DNA of 64,000 nt from positions 1,054,001 to 1,118,000 of the forward strand of contig CM053244.1 in assembly GCA_028583405.1 (NCBI GenBank), in the 5' to 3' direction. This DNA is from Pogonophryne albipinna (taxonomy: Eukaryota; Chordata; Actinopteri; Perciformes; Artedidraconidae). The notes beneath the pieces were generated by a model that had not been told where the DNA came from, made no database searches, and was given only the letters and a program-made list of their open reading frames with translations. The stretch's first letter is position 1; each line of letters begins with the position of its first letter. Positions 1 through 9,330 of this stretch are shown piece after piece. The position numbers were made by a program, and so were the translations under genes.

Positions 1-355
1 GGAAATAAATACATAAAGTATGCTCTCAAATTTAAATACCACGCTCTTGAATAAAGATAGGGAATAACCCCCACCCATATAAATACGATGTCCTTTTGTG
101 TTCTGTTGTTTTATGTTCATGTTGTAACCTACTTGCTGCCATGTTGGACAGGTCTCTCTTGAAAAAGAGATCGATGATCTCAATGAGACCATCTGGTTAA
201 ATAAATGTTTAAAACAAAAAAAAGTGTTTAAAAAAAAAAAAAAAAAATTACATTTTTTTTTTTTTTTAGCGCGGTAGATTTTGTCAGTCTCACGACGGTA
301 TTGGGACATTTATTTACCGCGATACCGCGATATTCGGTATATCGTTACATCCCTA
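1..355. mobile_element. hAT-type element, right-end fragment
   Basis: The segment is almost identical to the right part of the complete hAT copy at 46421-47927 and ends with the same terminal motif (atatcgttacatcccta, reading inward as tagggatgtaacgata). Its left part lies outside the window. It carries the same internal cargo as the complete copy: an arm ending in ggaataaccccca, then a stretch with a ggttaaataaa motif followed by A-rich and T-rich tracts. No coding capacity is visible. The match to the intact copy, which has an 8-bp target duplication, makes the hAT assignment firm. Confidence 0.8.
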
Positions 356-1164
356 GTAAGCTATAATTCCTCTTTGCATTAACTTAATTGGGTAGTTGCA
401 GTCACTGATTGGATAGGTGCCCCTTATGACCAATCACAGACAGGCACAAGACTATGGCTTGTATTTTCACAAGATGAGCAAACTATATTATTCAACAAAT
501 ATAGCCTAAAACATATAATCCAGGTAACAAGCAACACACCTGCTGCAGCTGAAGGCAGGAAGGGACGTTGGCCAAAATGGCAGACTATGTGAAGACCTAA
601 ATTGCCAGGCTCAACACTATTTAATTACCAAGGAATGAGTATAGAAGACAACAGTTACTATTGGGTATTCCCTTTATATTAACAAATGTCATTAATTCAG
701 CTGAAACCCCCTGCAGAGTTAAACAGTCTGCAGTAACAAAAGGCAAACGGCTGTATACAGTCTGCAGGACTGTAAACCAACAACTACACTTGTACACTTG
801 TCGCACCTGCAACATATGAATCATACTTTGTAGTACAGGCCTCTGGAGTCTCCAAAAGTTCTGTGGAGCTGGTATAATGAGTAAATAATTATTAATGCTA
901 ATAAAAACAACATTGCCATGTGCTGTTTTTTGTGCACCTGTTATACATGGGTGTGATCGAAACTACTGCACTCAATAAAAGGGTGTCAGCTAACTTCAAG
1001 CCACACATATCTATATGCCACCATCTATAACAATATCTTCCACTTAAGCTGTTGTCCAGAGCATCAGCAGTTTAAAGAGTGCAAGAGGGAAGATTGATAT
1101 ATTTTCTGACCAATTTCTGCCAAATGTAAAATAATGTAATTAAAAAGAACATTGTAAAATGTAC
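356..1164. other. Noncoding 3' flank or last intron of the SET-recombinase gene
   Basis: No convincing exon or mobile element is seen here apart from the phase-compatible candidate terminal exon listed separately at 621-727. The stretch is AT-rich and follows, on the minus strand, the donor site at 1163-1164 of the last well-supported exon. If the gene continues, its remaining 3' exons should be here or to the left of the window, where the hAT fragment at 1-355 intervenes. Confidence 0.5.
621..727 (-). CDS. Candidate terminal exon (weak)
   Basis: On the minus strand a polypyrimidine stretch followed by ctgcag gives an acceptor. The downstream reading frame runs 35 codons to a TAA at 621-623. 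Its phase, needing one base from the previous exon, matches the donor at 1163-1164. The encoded peptide (beginning DCLTLQG) resembles no domain I know and there is no clear polyadenylation signal just downstream. Phase compatibility has a one-in-three chance of being accidental, so this is only a candidate. Confidence 0.2.
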
Positions 1165-1356
1165 CTTTTGAAGTATGTCTTACAGCATGGACTTCAGGCG
1201 ATTCCTGTCCCTCTGCTGTTGGCAATCTGGATCTCTTCAGGTTCTGTGGGAGTTGATTCCCCTCAGTAGGTGTAAGAGTCTCCTCTGCTGTTGGCAATCT
1301 GGATCTCTTCAGGTTCTGTGGGAGTTGATTCCCCTCAGTAGGTGTAAGAGTCTCCT
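1165..1356 (-). CDS. Acidic exon with two 24-residue tandem repeats
   Basis: The acceptor reads aaacccaacag and the donor reads AAAAG/gtacat on the minus strand. The 192-nt exon is phase 1 at both ends, so it can be added or skipped without changing frame. It encodes two adjacent copies of a 24-residue unit (starts EETLTPTEGNQLP, ends RSRLPTA), produced by a perfect or near-perfect 72-bp tandem duplication at about 1215-1358, followed by about 16 other residues. Its position after the recombinase domain suggests a flexible C-terminal linker or tail. No known domain is recognised. Confidence 0.6.
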
Positions 1357-1673
1357 CTGTTGGGTTTAGAAAAATTAAAAGCACTTCATTAACTTTACTG
1401 TAGAAATGCTGACCATAACCAATAATATTGGAGAGGAAATTGATCACACTTGGAAAAGAAAGAACACTTTTTCCCACTTCCATGACTGGTCCTATTGCTG
1501 TGACCCTGACCAAAGGTATATACTGCAATTGTAGAAAACTAAAGTGCTTGTGCAAGACCAAGAGTAAAAGACAGAACAACAAATCCAAAATAAAACAACT
1601 GCTAAACTTTCTTTGTGAATTTTTTATAGACTGAAGTACTTATTTTTTCTACATTAAATTACTCACAACATAC

Positions 1674-1754
1674 CATCAACGGCAGAAGCACAGTTTCCTT
1701 CCTCTATGTTCCCGCTCCCTTCTTCTTCATCATCATCACTACCAATAACTCTTT
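1674..1754 (-). CDS. Short acidic exon of the fusion gene
   Basis: An 81-nt exon, phase 1 at both ends. The acceptor is tctccaacag and the donor is TTGATG/gtatgt. It translates to an acidic, serine-rich peptide (ERVIGSDDDEEEGSGNIEEG and a few more residues) with no stop codon. The frame carries on exactly from the donor after residue 494 of the recombinase reading frame and into the exon at 1165-1356. Acidic linkers of this kind are common next to chromatin or DNA-binding domains, but no specific function can be assigned. Confidence 0.65.
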
Positions 1755-1840
1755 CTGTTGGAGATATACCGAGTACAGGTTAAACATGGGGAAGCAATTA
1801 GAATAATTGAGAAGAAAAACATAATGAACAAATAACATAC

Positions 1841-3927
1841 CATCTGGCCCTATTGTGATTTCATCCAAGTTCTTTCCATGAAACTCTGCTAATCTCCCTT
1901 GCTCAAGTGCCATTAGAATTTTGCTGATCTTGGCAAGTTGAAGCGTCTTCTCCGGTAGTCGATAGAATTCACGATGAATTCTAATATCGTGACCAAGAAA
2001 GTTGGCCAGCTGGTCCATTTCTGTGTCTGTCATGTTCAGCACGGTGGAGAGGGTTGCAGCATGCTTTCTGAGTCTGGTCGATGTCAGTGACTTTGGACAC
2101 TTAGCACCACATGTTTTTGCAAAGCCACGCATGCAGTCTGAACCACGGAAATGTGTCATAGCTGTAGGTCTTGCAAACATATATGCATTGTCTTTTAGAA
2201 CCCCACAATCCTCTCTATACTTCACTAGGAGTTCTAATGCGCACAGCATTTTCGGAGTCAGAAGAATTGGAACTGGTCTGCCTCGCTTTCCCCTGATGAC
2301 AATCCTTGAGAAATGTCTGCACAGTTTTTTTTCCACTTCAGAGAGTGCCCAGTCCACATCCTCGTGGGGATCAGAAGTGTCCCTTGACAGAAATGCAGTC
2401 AGCGGCATGCTTGCTACTTCTCCTTCCCTGCGTCGATTGAAGAGGAAAATCTGTGTTAAACACACCTTTGCCAGTTCCATCCAGGACTTTGTAGAAGGTG
2501 TTCCAGATAGTTCACTGCTGCACTCATCTTGCATCGCACTGAGAAACTGATGCAATTTTTGAACATCCTCAGTGAATGGCATAAGAGTGGGAACGTTCCA
2601 TTTTGATTCAGCAATGTTTCTGAGAGCCGTTGAAGAAATCATCTCGTTCCATTTCTCACTGTGAACTTGTTGAAATTCTGTGGCATTTCTCACAAGTTCA
2701 TGATCGTTAGCTATTAACCCATGAGCTTTCAACAGTTTGCTGACCTTGACCATCGCATTACCAAGTTTGTTTGCAAGGGATGGAATCTGAAATGTTCCAG
2801 TTCCACTATCATAGCCACAAGTGACCTGAACAGCTCTGACCATCTCCAAGTACTTCTTAGGATTAATGAAATCCTCCAGTTTTTTTAGACTGGTGACCCT
2901 TCTGCCATTGTGAATTAACCGTCCCAATTCTCTCATCTTCTCCCTTACATTTTGTTTGTTTTTGTTGGAATTCCCACCTTTGTTCAACAAGTGCTGCCCA
3001 AGATCAGTGATGACATGGTCACTTTTAATGATATTTGTGATGGGATCAGGATTCATAGAACTAATCACTCCCCACAATTGTTTTGAAATCTGTGCAGGCA
3101 CAGGCCCTGTGTATGTGCACAATGACTGGACGCAATTCTTTCCAGGTTTCCGGGAAACCGATTTGGGTTTGAGTTTGCATGTGCGTATGTGTCGCCACAA
3201 GACCTTTCTGGTGAAAAGGCCTTGGCAATATGCGCAATGCATAAACTCATTCCCCTTTGCCTGTTGAGTAGGTCTTTTAAACGGTATTCCCAGACTCCAT
3301 GACAGCAGCATTGTGCGCATAGTTGCCTCTGTTGCGGATGTAATTCAATTGATGTCTTCTCTCCTTTGACCTCTTTGGAAAGCTAAGGGCTTTAGCTACA
3401 TCTACTTTTTCTTCATGGGCTTTTTCTAGATGCCTTGCCATTTTCGCATAAGGCCTACTCCAATAAAGGCAATAGTGTCTCTTGTTGTAGACTCTAATAC
3501 CGTCTTTTTTTTGGGAAGCACCAACAACAATGCTCTGATGCGTGTCCTGACTTGAACATTGTTCTTTTTCTCCACTGTCTCCAAATGTCATCTGGTCGGG
3601 CACTGTGGAATCGCAGGCTGGGACATTCAATGAATCAGCCGGAGACTGCCGTTTCCTTCCTGTTTGATAGCGAGTATCACCATCACTTTCTGTCATGGCA
3701 TCTGTGCAGGGTTCTTCTGCTCCTGGTGGTCCCGCGTCTGGTAGTGTAGTATCACAAAGACCATCAAATAAATCCATCAGAGATGGCCTTTTCTTTGTCA
3801 TTGTGAGGGTGGAATCACTGTCTTCACTTTCTGATGTAGAATCCGGGACAAACTCATCCCCACTCCCAGAGATATCACTGCTGGAATCGTACAGTGCATC
3901 GGGTTCCTCTAGATTTGTGTCCTTTAT
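1841..3927 (-). CDS. Zinc-finger and tyrosine recombinase exon (one frameshift)
   Basis: Single 2.09-kb exon with acceptor tgttcgattttag just upstream and donor CCAGATG/gtatgt at 1840. It opens with an acidic serine-rich stretch, then zinc finger 1 (HYCLYWSRPYAKMARHLEKAH), where the second Cys of the expected CxxC is Trp. A basic segment ending NYAHNAAVMESG follows, where the frame is lost. The next frame resumes at PFKRP and runs about 475 codons to the donor. It contains a C2HC finger (HCAYCQGLF...RHIRTC) and a recombinase domain. Counting from the Met at 3320, candidate catalytic residues are R298 (RREGEV), K345 (RGKRGRPVP), R418 (TRLRKHAAT), H444 (FLGH) and Y453 (REFYRLP). The usual His of HxxR is Thr415. 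The fold is that of phage-integrase/Crypton/DIRS recombinases, which break and rejoin DNA through the Tyr. Which of these subfamilies is closest cannot be settled by eye. Confidence 0.85.
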
Positions 3928-4058
3928 CTAAAATCGAACACAGAAACAGATGTCGTTTAAACAAAACACAATCCAAATAAGAGCACAACATTATGACAAT
4001 ACTGTCTGATATTGAGGGATCCTATAATGTAAATTAAGCAGCTTAAATGAAAACTTAC

Positions 4059-4133
4059 TATAATGCTTTTAGTTCGTCTCAATCGAGGAGAGAGTACAGT
4101 ATTCAAATTGTGCTTCTGGAAAACTGTTCCAAT
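4059..4133 (-). CDS. 25-codon linker exon of the fusion gene
   Basis: A 75-nt phase-0 exon with acceptor attatctacag and donor ATTATA/gtaagt. It encodes a basic peptide (IGTVFQKHNLNTVLSPRLRR followed by TKSII) and joins the triplicated acidic exons to the large recombinase exon without a frame change. No domain is recognised. The basic run near its end could be a nuclear localisation signal, but this is only inference. Confidence 0.6.
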
Positions 4134-4491
4134 CTGTAGATAATGAAAAAATATTTTACAGTTTGCAATTAACAGTTTATAGTTAAAACACTTTTTTTTT
4201 AAGAGTATGAAACTGAATCTTATAACAATAAGGCTGTTGTGAACATATTGTGTGAGGTTTGAAATGTTCCTCAAACAATATCGCTTTATTTGCGATGGAA
4301 CATAAACACCAAAACACCAGTAAGAAATAACTGTTTCTGCTCAATTTGGCACAGCATTTCTTGTTTTATTCCTAATAAATACAACATATATGTGTTCATC
4401 ATCCATTTATCAGCTTGAAGAAGAACAGAGGCAACAGCTAGGGATTCAGAAAGATGCTAAGTATAAAGCTAAGTGGTAAACATGGATGTAC

Positions 4492-4593
4492 CTCTCTGTT
4501 GATGTCGGGTTTTTCTGATGGCCCAGCATTCCTGGTGTCAGCGCTCTCGCACTCAAGTGGACCATCAGGGTTGGAGTCTCTTGTCACAGGCGC
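4492..4593 (-). CDS. Acidic 34-codon exon, repeat copy 3 in transcript order
   Basis: A 102-nt phase-0 exon with acceptor tatattttcag and donor AGAGAG/gtacat. It encodes a 34-residue unit beginning APVTRDSNPDGPLECESADT. It differs from the other two copies at three positions of that unit (LEC for IES, and Glu for Asn before KPD). It sits between the SET domain and the recombinase and probably forms a flexible, negatively charged linker. No known motif is recognised. Confidence 0.7.
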
Positions 4594-5199
4594 CTGAAAA
4601 TATATCATCATAAAAGCATTTTAAAATAGAGAATAAAACCATACAATTGCATGCAATCACTACATATTATAAAACAAGACTAATGCATTTTCTACAAGGA
4701 AACATCTCAATCTAAATGCATGTCAACAAACACCAGACTACAGAGACCCCCCCCCATTAAATACTGTACACTAATGCTACCTTAACCTCGTCATTTCTCA
4801 CACACTGAATACAACCAGCTTAGTGGGGACATTTCACACACCATGTTGTGGTCACTTTTGGGGGCCAAGTGTCTCTAGTTTGTAATCCGCTTAACACACA
4901 CAGTTTCTGCTCAAGATCTGATGTAAGGTGTGTTGTGGGGACGTCGTAGGTATCCCAGAAAAGTGTGATTTTTAATAAAAAGGAATGTCAGTTTAAAGTC
5001 CAAAGTTTGTCCTAAATATTATATTAACATTGGCCTTATAGAGGGAATTGAGAAAACTGCTTGGCAGTACTTATACACAATAGATTTTCATCATAATATA
5101 CTTTCATCATCCATTTATCAGCTTGAAGAAGAACAGAGGCAACAGCTAGGGATTCAGAAAGATGCTAAGTATAAAGCTAAGTGGTAAACATGGATGTAC

Positions 5200-5301
5200 C
5201 TCTCTGTTGATGTCGGGTTTGTTTGATGGCCCAGCATTCCTGGTGTCAGCGCTCTCGCTCTCAATGGGACCATCAGGGTTGGAGTCTCTTGTCACAGGCG
5301 C
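5200..5301 (-). CDS. Acidic 34-codon exon, repeat copy 2
   Basis: A 102-nt phase-0 exon with the same acceptor and donor sequences as its neighbours at 4492 and 5919. The peptide begins APVTRDSNPDGPIESESADT and ends KPDINRE. Because the exon is a multiple of three and symmetric in phase, any number of copies can be spliced in while keeping the downstream recombinase in frame. Confidence 0.7.
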
Positions 5302-5918
5302 CTGAAAATATATCATCATAAAAGCATTTTAAAATATAGCATAAAACCATACAATTGCATGCAATCACTACATATTATAAAACAAGACTAATGCATTTTC
5401 TACAAGGAAACATCTCAATCTAAATGCATGTCAACAAACACCAGACTTCAGAGAGAAAGCCCCGCCCCCCCCCATTAAATACTGTACACTAATGGTACCT
5501 TAACCTCGTCATTTCTCACACACTGAATACAACCAGCTTAGTGGGGACATTTCACACACCATGTTGTGGTCACTTTTGGGGACCAAGTGTCTCTAGTTTG
5601 TAATCCACTTAACATACACAGTTTCTGCTCAAGATCTGATGTAAGGTGTGTTGTGGGGACGTCGTAGGTATCCCAGAAAAGTGTGATTTTTAATAAAAAA
5701 GGAATGACAGTTTAAAGCTCAAAGTGTGTCCTAAATATTATATTAACATTGGCCGTATAGAGGGAATTGAGAAAACTGCTTGGCAGTACTTATACACAAT
5801 AGATTTTCATCATAATATACATTCATCATCCATTTATCAGCTTGAAGAAGAACAGAGGCAACAACTAGTGATTCAGAAAGATGCTTAGTATAAAGCTAAG
5901 TGGTAAACATGGATGTAC

Positions 5919-6020
5919 CTCTCTGTTGATGTCGGGTTTGTTTGATGGCCCAGCATTCCTGGTGTCAACGCTCTCGCTCTCAATGGGACCATCAGGGTTG
6001 GAGTCTCTTGTCACAGGCGC
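5919..6020 (-). CDS. Acidic 34-codon exon, repeat copy 1
   Basis: A 102-nt phase-0 exon, first of the three copies after the SET domain. It differs from the copy at 5200 by one base, giving Val for Ala in the SESVDT segment. Acceptor and donor are intact. Its upstream junction is phase 0, which fits the donor of the SET exon at 6684-6877. Confidence 0.7.
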
Positions 6021-6683
6021 CTGAAAATATATCATCATAAAAGCATTTTAAAATAGAGAATAAAACCATACAATTGCATGCAATCACTACATATTATAAA
6101 ACAAGACTAATGCATTTTCTACAAGGAAACATCTCAATCTAAATGCATGTCAACAAACACCAGACTTCAGAGAGAAAGCCCCCCCCCCCCCATTAAATTC
6201 TGTACACTAATGCTACCGTAACCTCGTCATTTCTCACACACTAAGCTGAATACAACCAGCTTAGTGGGGACATTTCACACACCATGTTGTGGTCACTTTT
6301 GGGGACCAAGTGTCTCTAGTTTGTAATACACTTAACACACACAGTTTCTGCTCAAGATCTGATGTAAGGTGTGTTGTGGGGACGTCGTAGGTATCCCAGA
6401 AAAGTGTGATTTTTAATCAAAAGGAAAGTCAGTTTAAAGCCCAAAGTTTGTCCTAAATATTATATTAACATTGGCCTTAGAGGGAATTGAGAAAACTGCT
6501 TGGCAGTACTCAACACACAGTACTTAACACACAGTTTCTGCTCAATTTTGCACAGCATTTCTTGTTTTATTCCTAATAAATACAACATGTACGTGTTAAA
6601 TGATATTGATTAGATTATTTAAGATCATACATTAACATTAAGGTTTTTCTGAGACATTTTGCAACACTAGTTGTGTCACTTAC

Positions 6684-6877
6684 TTGCACTCTCCATGGGC
6701 AGTCATCACCACCGTAGTCATATGTAATTTCCTCTCCTTTTTTTTATTTCGTCTATGGCAAACAAACATAAATGTGGCTTCCCATCCACATCGACTCTTT
6801 TCATTCTACAGTTGGGCCCAAGGTGGTCGTCGTTGACGAGCCGTCCAAATGACCCATCTTCCCTTGAGGCATCAATA
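6684..6877 (-). CDS. C-terminal half of a KMT5A-like SET domain (frameshifted)
   Basis: The exon follows acceptor tatgcttaag and ends GTGCAA/gtaagt. It encodes IDASREDGSFGRLVNDDHLG, then PNCRMKRVDVDGKPHLCLFA, both typical of a SET core: the GRLxN segment forms part of the S-adenosylmethionine pocket. After an A8 run (6738-6745) the frame is lost. The next frame carries GEEITYDYGGDDCPW, containing the conserved YDYG element, so the domain was complete before a one-base insertion (or two-base loss). The 194-nt length is one base more than phase continuity requires. Homopolymer runs are prone to sequencing error, so this lesion is the least certain of the set. Confidence 0.75.
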
Positions 6878-7439
6878 CTTAAGCATAAGAGGAAAGGGAA
6901 CAAAAATGAACAGTCGTTCATTTGACTTCCTTTAAAAATGGTATGAGTTGAGATATATTTTAGCCTCTGATGCAGTTTAATCAATGTTAGTGCTGGATAT
7001 AACTGTCAAATATCCAACTGATTAAAGCCTTATATACCATTCAGTGCAGTTTAGCATGGGTTTTAGTAATTGTGAAACTACAAATCTTACCTCCATGTCT
7101 TCCCTCGCCACTTAAAAGAAAAAAGGAATCCAGCACATGTCGGATGATAATCAGTGATAAGTAGGGGTGTAACGGTACACGTACCGAAATTATTCGGTAC
7201 GGGCCCTTCGGTTCGGTACACGTGTGTACCGAAGTGTACCGAACGAATATAACGTTAAACGTAAAAAATTGAGAACGTGAACAACTTCTTGGAAGTAACC
7301 TCAGGTGCTGCGTCGCAGCATTCAGAGTAATTTGCTCCCATTGTGTTCAACGCGTCATAGAGCGAGCAAGTCATTTCATTGGACGAGCTGGTCAGAGGGA
7401 TGCGTTCAAATGTAGTCAGTAATTTGAGGAACTGTCGAA

Positions 7440-7700
7440 ATGGCGAACGCAGATAAAGTTGAGCTCGAAAATCCTCCAGCATCATTGAAGTCTCCGGTTT
7501 GGGAACATTTTGGTTTCGCAGTTACGTACAAGGATGACGGACAAAGACAGGTGGAAAAAGCTGTTTGTCGGCATTGTTCAACTAAAATTGGTTACGCGGC
7601 TGGCAATACATCAAACTTACACACTCATTTGAAAAGGCATCACCCGAACGTGAATATCACCGGTACCAAAAGACTGAAGTGCAAACCCAACTCCCACTAG
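7440..7700 (+). CDS. hAT transposase N-terminus with BED zinc finger (truncated)
   Basis: An 86-codon frame starting MANADKVELENPP. Residues about 17-63 form a BED-type finger: SPVWEHFGF, then CRHC about 20 residues later, then the HLKRHH pair. In hAT transposases this finger binds the element's own ends. The frame stops soon after the finger because the central RNase-H-like domain is deleted. It lies about 280 bp inside the left terminus, as expected for a transposase start. Belongs to the ZBED1/Ac-like group by appearance. Confidence 0.85.
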   Translation: MANADKVELENPPASLKSPVWEHFGFAVTYKDDGQRQVEKAVCRHCSTKIGYAAGNTSNLHTHLKRHHPNVNITGTKRLKCKPNSH

Positions 7701-7769
7701 CATTTAAGCCTCCACCACTCGCAACAAGTTCAGACCGAGCCAAAGCTATTACAAACGCCAAATATCCTT

Positions 7770-7911
7770 ATGTTGCCATGTTAGCAAAGTGCTACCTGGC
7801 TGTATCTGCTACCTCTGTCCCTAGAGAGGGTGTTCTCCACAGCAGGAGACATTGTTAGTGCCAGCAGATCTGCCCTTTCAGCAAGCAATGTGGACAAGTT
7901 AATTTTTCTTT
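7770..7911 (+). pseudogene. hAT transposase C-terminal dimerisation remnant
   Basis: One frame reads LAKCYLAVSATSVPREGV, then a shift, then FSTAGDIVSASRSALSASN to a stop at about 7911. This is the conserved hAT C-terminal block (normally SERVFSxAGxIV), whose role is transposase dimerisation. The frame break and the missing catalytic domain make it a non-functional remnant of the protein begun at 7440. Confidence 0.8.
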
Positions 7912-8180
7912 AAAAAAAACATGAAAATACAATGACAAGCAAGTCCTGATGTCAAACTGGCTGCTTAGGTACTAGTACAGTACAGTTCAAATACAGATCA
8001 TTTCAGTTCATCGAAAAGCTGCACCTTAATGTTTATTTTATTATATTTTATATTTATTTGAGTGAATATTCAGTTTAATAATAATTAAAAACCCAAAACT
8101 AATAGTTTATGTTTTGTGAGTACTAGTACAGTAAAGTTAAAATACAGATTATTTTAGTTCATCGAAATGCTGCACCTTAA

Positions 8181-9330
8181 AGGGGGGGTAGGTAAGTTTG
8201 AGAAACCGGCTCGAGATACACTTTTTGTTATATTCCATGGAATGCTCTTAACATCCCGATAGCAATGCATATCTTAAGTGCTTTGACAAAAAATCCATAA
8301 AAAAAATTCATCTGTGGAAGCCGTAGTACTGTAAAAAGTACGACCAATCCGTTTAGCCGGGCCGGCTAAACGGATTGGATTGCCGTCCTGTCTGTCAGCC
8401 TTCCATCTCGTGCACGCACAAATGTATCTCGTGCCCTCATTGGGCGTGCCGTCATTGGGCGTGCATTGCAGCAGTACTTCAATGACTCGCCAGCAACAGG
8501 CGGCCACTTTCACCATGGCAGAGTTAGGTTCAACATCGTCTACTGGTGGCAAAAGAAATAATGTAACGGAGCAAATTAGGAACAAAAACAAAGTGGAAAC
8601 TAGGAGAATTCAAACCAGAGTCAATATCGGAGTTGTTTTTCAACGATGGCGACAACTGATGCAACACACCTATGGGGGTTATTCCCTATCTTTATTCAAG
8701 AGCGTGGTATTTAAATTTGAGAGCATACTTTATGTATTTATTTCCCTCAAACCCTGTCCTCGCACTCAAATAGTGCCTGCTTGCACTTTGCTCTGCTTCT
8801 GCTCAAACTGTACGCTTACACTCAGATATATTGCTGCTTACGGATTTTTTCTGCTCTCAGATTTATTCTCTGCGCGCTCGAAACTTTTGTGCAACAATCC
8901 TGTCAAAATCCCTCAACCAATAGGAGGCCAGGTGTCCTTGCGGGTGCGTTCGTTTTACTTATTACAGCGTCCCGTAAGGGCGGTTACTCTTTGGTTTGTC
9001 TTTGGTGCGATGACAGGGTTTGAGTGAAGGAAATCAATAAAGTATGCTCTCAAATGTAAATACCACGCTCTTGAATAAAGATAGGGAATAACCCCCATAC
9101 ACACCCGAGTTGAAATCTGACGCCGTGGTCGCTCTTTTTCTCTTGGACAGGTTTTGTATGGTTTACAATTCCCCTGAACTATATAGCCAACCTAAGTCAT
9201 GTGCGCGTTCATGTGTGTTGGAGGAGGTGCTCTGTAAGGAAGTCTGAAGGAAGGGGCGGATTCTTTTCGGCTGTGTACTTTCAAATTTTAGTGCACTCGA
9301 GCCGGTTTCTGAAACTTACCTACCCCCCCT
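8181..9330. mobile_element. TTAA-flanked MITE nested in the hAT
   Basis: Inverted termini of about 35 bp (agggggggtaggtaagttt... on each side) are flanked by TTAA at 8177-8180 and 9331-9334. TTAA duplication is typical of piggyBac and Kolobok elements; the family cannot be settled without the transposase. A 16-bp palindrome (tagccgggccggcta) lies near 8356. A second, reverse-oriented copy of this family ends at 19801. It contains a third element at 8671-9099. Confidence 0.85.
8671..9099. mobile_element. Third-level nested MITE with ~85-bp inverted repeats
   Basis: The left arm (tatgggggttattccctatc...) and right arm (...gatagggaataacccccata) are inverted copies over about 85 bp with few differences. 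They are flanked by cacacc on both sides (8665-8670 and 9100-9105), a 6-bp duplication or an imperfect 8-bp one. The middle contains aatcaatagg-like and GC-rich sequence shared with 47310-47580. No coding potential. The superfamily is not identified. Confidence 0.8.

Larger units (their letters stand above)
4330..6600. repeat. Tandem triplication of a ~0.71-kb exon-bearing unit
   Basis: Three head-to-tail copies of a 708-719 bp segment are directly visible, for example at the shared start atccatttatcagcttgaag at 4401, 5109 and 5828. Each carries one 102-nt coding exon with both splice sites, plus flanking intron with a gtggggac-type motif and a C-rich run that varies in length. Sequence flanking the array on each side (cagcatttcttgttttattc at about 4350 and 6550) is also repeated, which points to unequal exchange. 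Copies differ by only a few percent, so the expansion is recent. Confidence 0.92.

Noticed and set aside
2002..2550. 182-codon plus-strand frame
   Set aside because: It is the antisense shadow of the recombinase exon, which has domain motifs and splice sites on the minus strand.
2956..3267. 103-codon plus-strand frame
   Set aside because: Antisense of the C2HC zinc-finger part of the recombinase exon.
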